Of a DNA stretch of 18,240 bases, positions 14,480-18,240 are shown piece by piece (position 1 is the first letter of the stretch; the number at the start of each line of letters is the position of its first letter). The position numbers and the translations under genes are program-made. The DNA is from Candidatus Cloacimonadota bacterium (lineage in GTDB: Bacteria > Cloacimonadota > Cloacimonadia > Cloacimonadales > JAJBBL01). Where the stretch lies: NCBI GenBank assembly GCA_020532365.1, contig JAJBBL010000173.1, positions 1-18,240 on the forward strand. Direction: 5' to 3'. The notes below the pieces were generated by a model. It saw only the letters and a list, made by a program, of their open reading frames with translations. It made no database searches and was not told the origin of the DNA.

Positions 14480-15706
14480 ATGAGGTTTTCGCAGGTCTTA
14501 ATCACTATTATCCTGATTGTAGTGATAAACATTCTTTTTCTCTACGTTGGAAATGTCTTTACCAAACAGAAGGCTTTTACGGAGACGCCTGCAGAGATGA
14601 TTAATATCGATGACCCCATCTCCACTCCACCTTCAGGCACATCCTCGGAAACAGAAAGCAGCTATTTCCAACGTAGTAAAAAGAGTGAAGAATACCAAGT
14701 CGGAAGACATAACTCCGTCACCGAAACGGTTAAAAACTCTGAAATGGCGGTAGTAAGTGTCAACGTTATTAAAACGCAAATTGTGAGAAGGAACACCAAC
14801 CCTTTTGAGAACCCATTTTTCGGTTTCTTTGACTACCGTCCTTACAGAAGAGAGGTTCAGAGTATCGGTTCTGGTATAATCTACAACCAAGAGGGCTATA
14901 TCATTACCAACTCACACGTCGTCGAAGGGGCTACTCAAATCAAAATCATCCTTAGTGACCAGAGACAATTCGAAGCTAAATTTATCGGCTCTGATAGCAT
15001 TCTCGACATAGCGGTACTCAAAATTGACGTTGATAACTTACAAGCTGCAAAGTTAGGTAGCTCTTCTGATTTACTGCTTGGCGAAACAGTTATCGCTATA
15101 GGAAACCCTTATGCATTCTTGATTAAAGACAGTAAACCGAGCGTATCTGTTGGGGTGATCTCTGCTATGGATCGAAACTTTGCTCAAGACAGCGGTGGCA
15201 AGATTTATCAAAGAATGATCCAGACAGACGCTGCCATTAATCCCGGAAATAGTGGCGGTCCTTTAATCAATATCCTCGGTGAAGTTATCGGGATCAATAC
15301 GTTTATCTTCTCTGAGTCGGGCGGCAGCATCGGGATAGGTTTTGCCATACCAATAGACCGGATAAAGAACATAGCCAACGAAATAATCGATTATGGCAGA
15401 CGTCGACAAATCTGGTTCGGTCTCAAAATACAAGAGTTAAATCCAATGATTGCCTCTTATTTAGGATTAGAAGACCTTAATGGCGTAATTGTTAGCGTTG
15501 TTGAACCTAATAGCCCTTCAGCAAATGCAGGTTTGCAGAGAGGTGATATTATTAAAGTGATAAACGGCAACACCATTAATAGCACGGAAGACGCTGAAGT
15601 AGCTATTTCTGAAATCACAGTAGGTGACAAAATTGAGTTCAAAGTACTCAGGGGCAAAAAAACGATCACTATAATGTTTAGTGCCGTTGAACTGAACTCA
15701 AAATAA
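14480..15706 (+). CDS. HtrA/DegS-like membrane-anchored serine protease
   Basis: A 408-residue envelope protease of the HtrA (Deg) family. An N-terminal hydrophobic segment (about 5-24) without a clear cleavage site anchors it in the inner membrane. A Ser/Glu-rich linker follows (about 35-85), then a trypsin-like domain with the full triad: TNSHVVEG (H146), DIAVLKID (D176) and NPGNSGGPL (S258). One PDZ domain follows (about 312-400), with WFGLKIQEL and NSPSANAGLQRGDIIKVING. A single PDZ and the anchor are as in DegS or HtrA of Gram-positives, rather than two-PDZ DegP. Its likely role is quality control or stress signalling in the periplasm. AAGGGGG lies 8 nt before the start. No second component of a sigma-E pathway is visible nearby. 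Confidence 0.94.
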   Translation: MRFSQVLITIILIVVINILFLYVGNVFTKQKAFTETPAEMINIDDPISTPPSGTSSETESSYFQRSKKSEEYQVGRHNSVTETVKNSEMAVVSVNVIKTQIVRRNTNPFENPFFGFFDYRPYRREVQSIGSGIIYNQEGYIITNSHVVEGATQIKIILSDQRQFEAKFIGSDSILDIAVLKIDVDNLQAAKLGSSSDLLLGETVIAIGNPYAFLIKDSKPSVSVGVISAMDRNFAQDSGGKIYQRMIQTDAAINPGNSGGPLINILGEVIGINTFIFSESGGSIGIGFAIPIDRIKNIANEIIDYGRRRQIWFGLKIQELNPMIASYLGLEDLNGVIVSVVEPNSPSANAGLQRGDIIKVINGNTINSTEDAEVAISEITVGDKIEFKVLRGKKTITIMFSAVELNSK

Positions 15707-15712
15707 CCTCGA

Positions 15713-15727
15713 TCTCAGCTTCTGAGA
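15713..15727. repeat. Short hairpin just behind the HtrA-like gene
   Basis: TCTCAG and CTGAGA pair around CTT, 6 nt after the stop codon. There is no T-run, so it is more likely a 3'-end hairpin than a terminator. Confidence 0.35.
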
Positions 15728-15858
15728 AATAGCTTGACGATTTAACTATTAATAGAGAGTCATTATTGTAATGAAACATAGTCGTGAAATAAACAAACAT
15801 TTAATGATGTCGCCGTATAAACGGGGTGTAATAAAAGAGCCGATTTCAATAACCGAAC

Positions 15859-15877
15859 ACTCTCAGAGAGAGTTTTT
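15859..15877 (+). terminator. Factor-independent terminator upstream of the large secreted protein
   Basis: ACTCTC (15859-15864) and GAGAGT (15868-15873) form a stem with an AGA loop followed by TTTTT. It lies in the 235-nt gap between the HtrA-like gene and the secreted-protein gene. It could end the former transcript, or act as an attenuator 65 nt before the next start. I see no strong promoter in the gap. Confidence 0.65.
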
Positions 15878-15941
15878 ATCTGTTAACGCGTAACGAGATT
15901 TATCAACCTAATAAACTATTAAATAATATGGAGTTATCTGT

Positions 15942-18029
15942 ATGAAAAGAAATAACCTAAGACTTCTGTTACTCGCTGTTTTAGCCCTGGTAGCAACAGT
16001 CGCACTTAACGCACAAATAACCCCTCTTGAAGAGGGTACTTATGTTATCAGCGCCGACCCTGAAGTTGGTGACTACGTCTCATTCAGAGCCGCTTGTGAA
16101 GACTTGAATGAAAGAGGGGTCAGCGGACCTGTAATGTTCGATGTTAAACCTGGCACTTATAATGACAAAGGTGATGAAAAAGAACAAATTGTCATTACTG
16201 ACTTTCCCGGTTCCTCTGAAGAAAACAGAGTTACATTTGTCAACAACGACTTCCTTGCACCAGCAGTTATCGCGGTAAGGACTCCACGCTGGTCTTATGA
16301 CGACCCAGGGCGTCCTGAAATAGAATCGATGGTTCATTTTATTGGCGCCAAATATGTTACCTTTGAGAACCTAAGCTTTCGCAGATATTCAGGTAACGCT
16401 TCATCCTCCATAGGACTCTCAGCAGATGCCGAGTTTATCCGTGTTATCAACTGCTCATTCAACTATGGTGGCGGCAGCGAAGGGGCTATTGAAGCCAGAT
16501 TCATCCACAATTTACACATTGAAGGGAGTACCTTCCCAGAAGCCCGTATCTACATTAAAGGGAACCCTGAAGATTATACCAGAGGACTCGTCATTAAGAA
16601 CAACAAGTTTGATCATGGCTCATCAGCTTTTTTACTCGACTTTGTAGACTCCTTTATTTTCTCAGGCAACGTTATCGATATGACCGGTACCGGCTATTCG
16701 GGAAGAGGGGGGGCATTAGTCAACACTCGCGGCGCTTATCGCTTTGAAAACAACCGTATCTTCGGCTCAAGCGCTGCTTCAATCGGACTTCTTATCGGGG
16801 ACCAAAACCCAGGCGGTTCACACATAGACGATGGCGAGAAAGCTATAATTGCAAATAATATGATAGGTGGAAACATTGATGCAACTGGAAACTACACTGC
16901 TGGAATCAGGGTTCACGCTACAATTCACAACGTTGGCTTCTACTACAACAGCATCTTAGTTGAATCAGCCTCTGCCCCTCTCTACAAACAAGCGTGTATT
17001 GCCTTTGCAATGCCAAACTGTACAAACATCGATATTGTAAACAACTCTTTCGCCAATACTGGCGGCGGCGATGGCTACCTCTTAGTAGTCTCCTCTACCA
17101 GTATGAAAGAATTCGATTACAATAACTACTACAGCAATGGAAATAGATTTATCCTCTATAATGGAGTGGAAATACCAAATTTACCGAGCTTGCAGTCAGT
17201 AGACGGCAAAAACATGCACTCAAGAGTGGGTAATCCAGAATACATAACTAATACCGACCTACACACATACGGTATCCAACTCTGGCAAGCTGGAACACCT
17301 ATCGAAGGGTTCGATTTTGACTTTGATGGTGATGAAAGAGATCCAGAAAAACCTTGTATCGGAGCAGACGAATATGTGCCACTAATCGACAACGATCTTG
17401 CAGCAGTTTCTCTGACCGGCCCTTCAAAAGTCACAGTTGGCGAACCTTCTGATTTTGAAGTTGTACTCGAAAATAGAGGAAGACTCTACCAAGTTTCCTA
17501 CGAAATTAGACTTATGAGAGAGGGAAATATTCTGTTAGGCACTTATGAAATTGTTGAACCGATCTGGAATGATGGCGACCCTGTGACACAAACGATCACT
17601 TGGATCCCTTCATACCCCGGTGTGTTCAATATTTACGCTAAAGTAGTCCTCTACAAAGATGAAAATCCAGGCAACGACTCTACCCCTTCTATCAATGTAG
17701 TGGTAGAACCGGCACCTACTTCAGTGGACGAGAGCTATGTTAACCTGGAAACCTCACTCAAAGGGAACTATCCTAATCCATTTAACCCTGAAACATCTAT
17801 CAGTTTCAGCCTGAAAGAGGATGTGGAAAATCTGGAAATCAAAATCTTTAACGCTCAAGGACAGCTTATCAAGACGCTTATCCCATCTATAAGCTACCCG
17901 AGAGGAGAGCATAGTGTTGTCTGGAACGGTACTTCTGATAGTGGCGATCAAGTTCCTTCAGGGATTTATTTTTATAGGATGACCACTCCGGGATATAGTC
18001 AGAATCAAAAGATGATGTTACTGAAATAA
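15942..18029 (+). CDS. Large secreted beta-helix-like protein with C-terminal FlgD-like module
   Basis: A 695-residue exported protein of unknown role. It opens with a Sec signal peptide (two basic residues, then a long Leu/Ala core, likely cleaved after LNA at about 24). Residues about 60-400 have the irregular Asn/Gly-rich strand pattern of right-handed beta-helices (YVTFENLSFRRYSG, FIRVINCSFNYGGG, FYYNSILVESA, IDIVNNSFANTGG). A CARDB-like adhesion domain follows (about 485-590). The final 85 residues begin with NYPNPFNPETSISF (609-622) and include IKIFNAQGQLIKTL and VPSGIYFYRM, the FlgD-Ig-like C-terminal module used for surface attachment or type IX-like sorting in related phyla. GGAG lies 8 nt before the start. 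It is probably a cell-surface adhesin or carbohydrate-binding protein; no catalytic motif is recognised. Confidence 0.9.
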   Translation: MKRNNLRLLLLAVLALVATVALNAQITPLEEGTYVISADPEVGDYVSFRAACEDLNERGVSGPVMFDVKPGTYNDKGDEKEQIVITDFPGSSEENRVTFVNNDFLAPAVIAVRTPRWSYDDPGRPEIESMVHFIGAKYVTFENLSFRRYSGNASSSIGLSADAEFIRVINCSFNYGGGSEGAIEARFIHNLHIEGSTFPEARIYIKGNPEDYTRGLVIKNNKFDHGSSAFLLDFVDSFIFSGNVIDMTGTGYSGRGGALVNTRGAYRFENNRIFGSSAASIGLLIGDQNPGGSHIDDGEKAIIANNMIGGNIDATGNYTAGIRVHATIHNVGFYYNSILVESASAPLYKQACIAFAMPNCTNIDIVNNSFANTGGGDGYLLVVSSTSMKEFDYNNYYSNGNRFILYNGVEIPNLPSLQSVDGKNMHSRVGNPEYITNTDLHTYGIQLWQAGTPIEGFDFDFDGDERDPEKPCIGADEYVPLIDNDLAAVSLTGPSKVTVGEPSDFEVVLENRGRLYQVSYEIRLMREGNILLGTYEIVEPIWNDGDPVTQTITWIPSYPGVFNIYAKVVLYKDENPGNDSTPSINVVVEPAPTSVDESYVNLETSLKGNYPNPFNPETSISFSLKEDVENLEIKIFNAQGQLIKTLIPSISYPRGEHSVVWNGTSDSGDQVPSGIYFYRMTTPGYSQNQKMMLLK

Positions 18030-18060
18030 TTTCAGCAAGGTCAACAATCTTTAGTAACGA

Positions 18061-18098
18061 GGGGCAAATCTTGATGGTTTGCCCCTTTATTTTTATTT
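18061..18098 (+). terminator. Strong terminator behind the secreted protein
   Basis: GGGGCAAATC and GGTTTGCCCC pair over ten positions (one G-U) around a 5-nt loop, followed by TTTATTTTTATTT. It ends the transcript of the secreted-protein gene 32 nt behind its stop. Confidence 0.92.
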
Positions 18099-18130
18099 AA
18101 TCTATTTTCGAGTCAGATTTGGAGACACCA

Positions 18131-18240
18131 CTATAAAAGTATCCAGTCTACACGTTTGGTTATCTTTAGCGATAGAATATTTAATGAGTTAGTTAAGTAT
18201 TTGAGATATAAGGAGAAGCGACTTCTTTTGTCGTCTAACG
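18131..18240 (-). CDS. Possible 3' end of a gene entering from the right edge
   Basis: On the minus strand an open frame of 36 codons runs from the window edge to a TAG at 18131-18133, ending LKITKRVDWILL. It would converge with the secreted-protein gene. The stretch is short and AT-rich, and could be open by chance. Nothing in it identifies a family. Confidence 0.25.
   Translation of the reverse strand, partial: LDDKRSRFSLYLKYLTNSLNILSLKITKRVDWILL

Noticed and set aside
1..18240. CRISPR array, phage, transposon or toxin-antitoxin system
   Set aside because: No spaced direct repeats, transposase, phage structural genes or typical small gene pairs were found on either strand.

Overview
The window looks like a chromosomal segment of a Gram-negative, probably anaerobic or environmental bacterium from the Fibrobacterota-Chlorobiota-Bacteroidota neighbourhood. 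My best guess is Cloacimonadota or a close relative. The main clue is the 695-residue secreted protein at 15942-18029, with a signal peptide, beta-helix-like middle, CARDB-like domain and a C-terminal module starting NYPNPFNP. That pattern is common in those phyla. Most genes have clear Shine-Dalgarno sites, and two promoters fit TTGACA-17-TATAAT, which argues against typical Bacteroidota. The taxon is inferred; no rRNA is present.

Layout. (1) 1-342: gene-free, with an 83-nt imperfect palindrome (266-348) that begins exactly at the stop codon of a MATE transporter and resembles an integron attC site. (2) 343-4435, minus strand: a 352-residue unknown protein, guaA (GMP synthase), then the MATE transporter. 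(3) 4605-8955, plus strand: a strong promoter drives a membrane sugar-phosphate transferase, an Ldh_2-family dehydrogenase and a nucleotide-sugar dehydrogenase, probably a small surface-polysaccharide operon. (4) 8998-11469, minus strand: secG, a tRNA-Leu and its terminator, then lepA. (5) 11738-13262, plus strand: a TatD-family nuclease overlapping a TcdA/ThiF-like enzyme. (6) 13276-14209, minus strand: an OsmC-like protein and an exported TlpA-like thioredoxin. (7) 14480-18029, plus strand: a membrane-anchored HtrA/DegS-like protease, then the large secreted protein, closed by a strong terminator. A possible gene tail enters from the right edge.

Most of this is housekeeping. No CRISPR array, transposase, phage gene or obvious defence system was seen. 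The two observations I consider most worth checking are the tRNA-Leu with anticodon AAG (A at the wobble position, rare in bacteria), lying directly behind secG where E. coli carries leuU, and the attC-like structure behind the MATE gene. The sugar-transferase architecture and the unknown protein ahead of guaA come next. All folding and family claims were made by eye.
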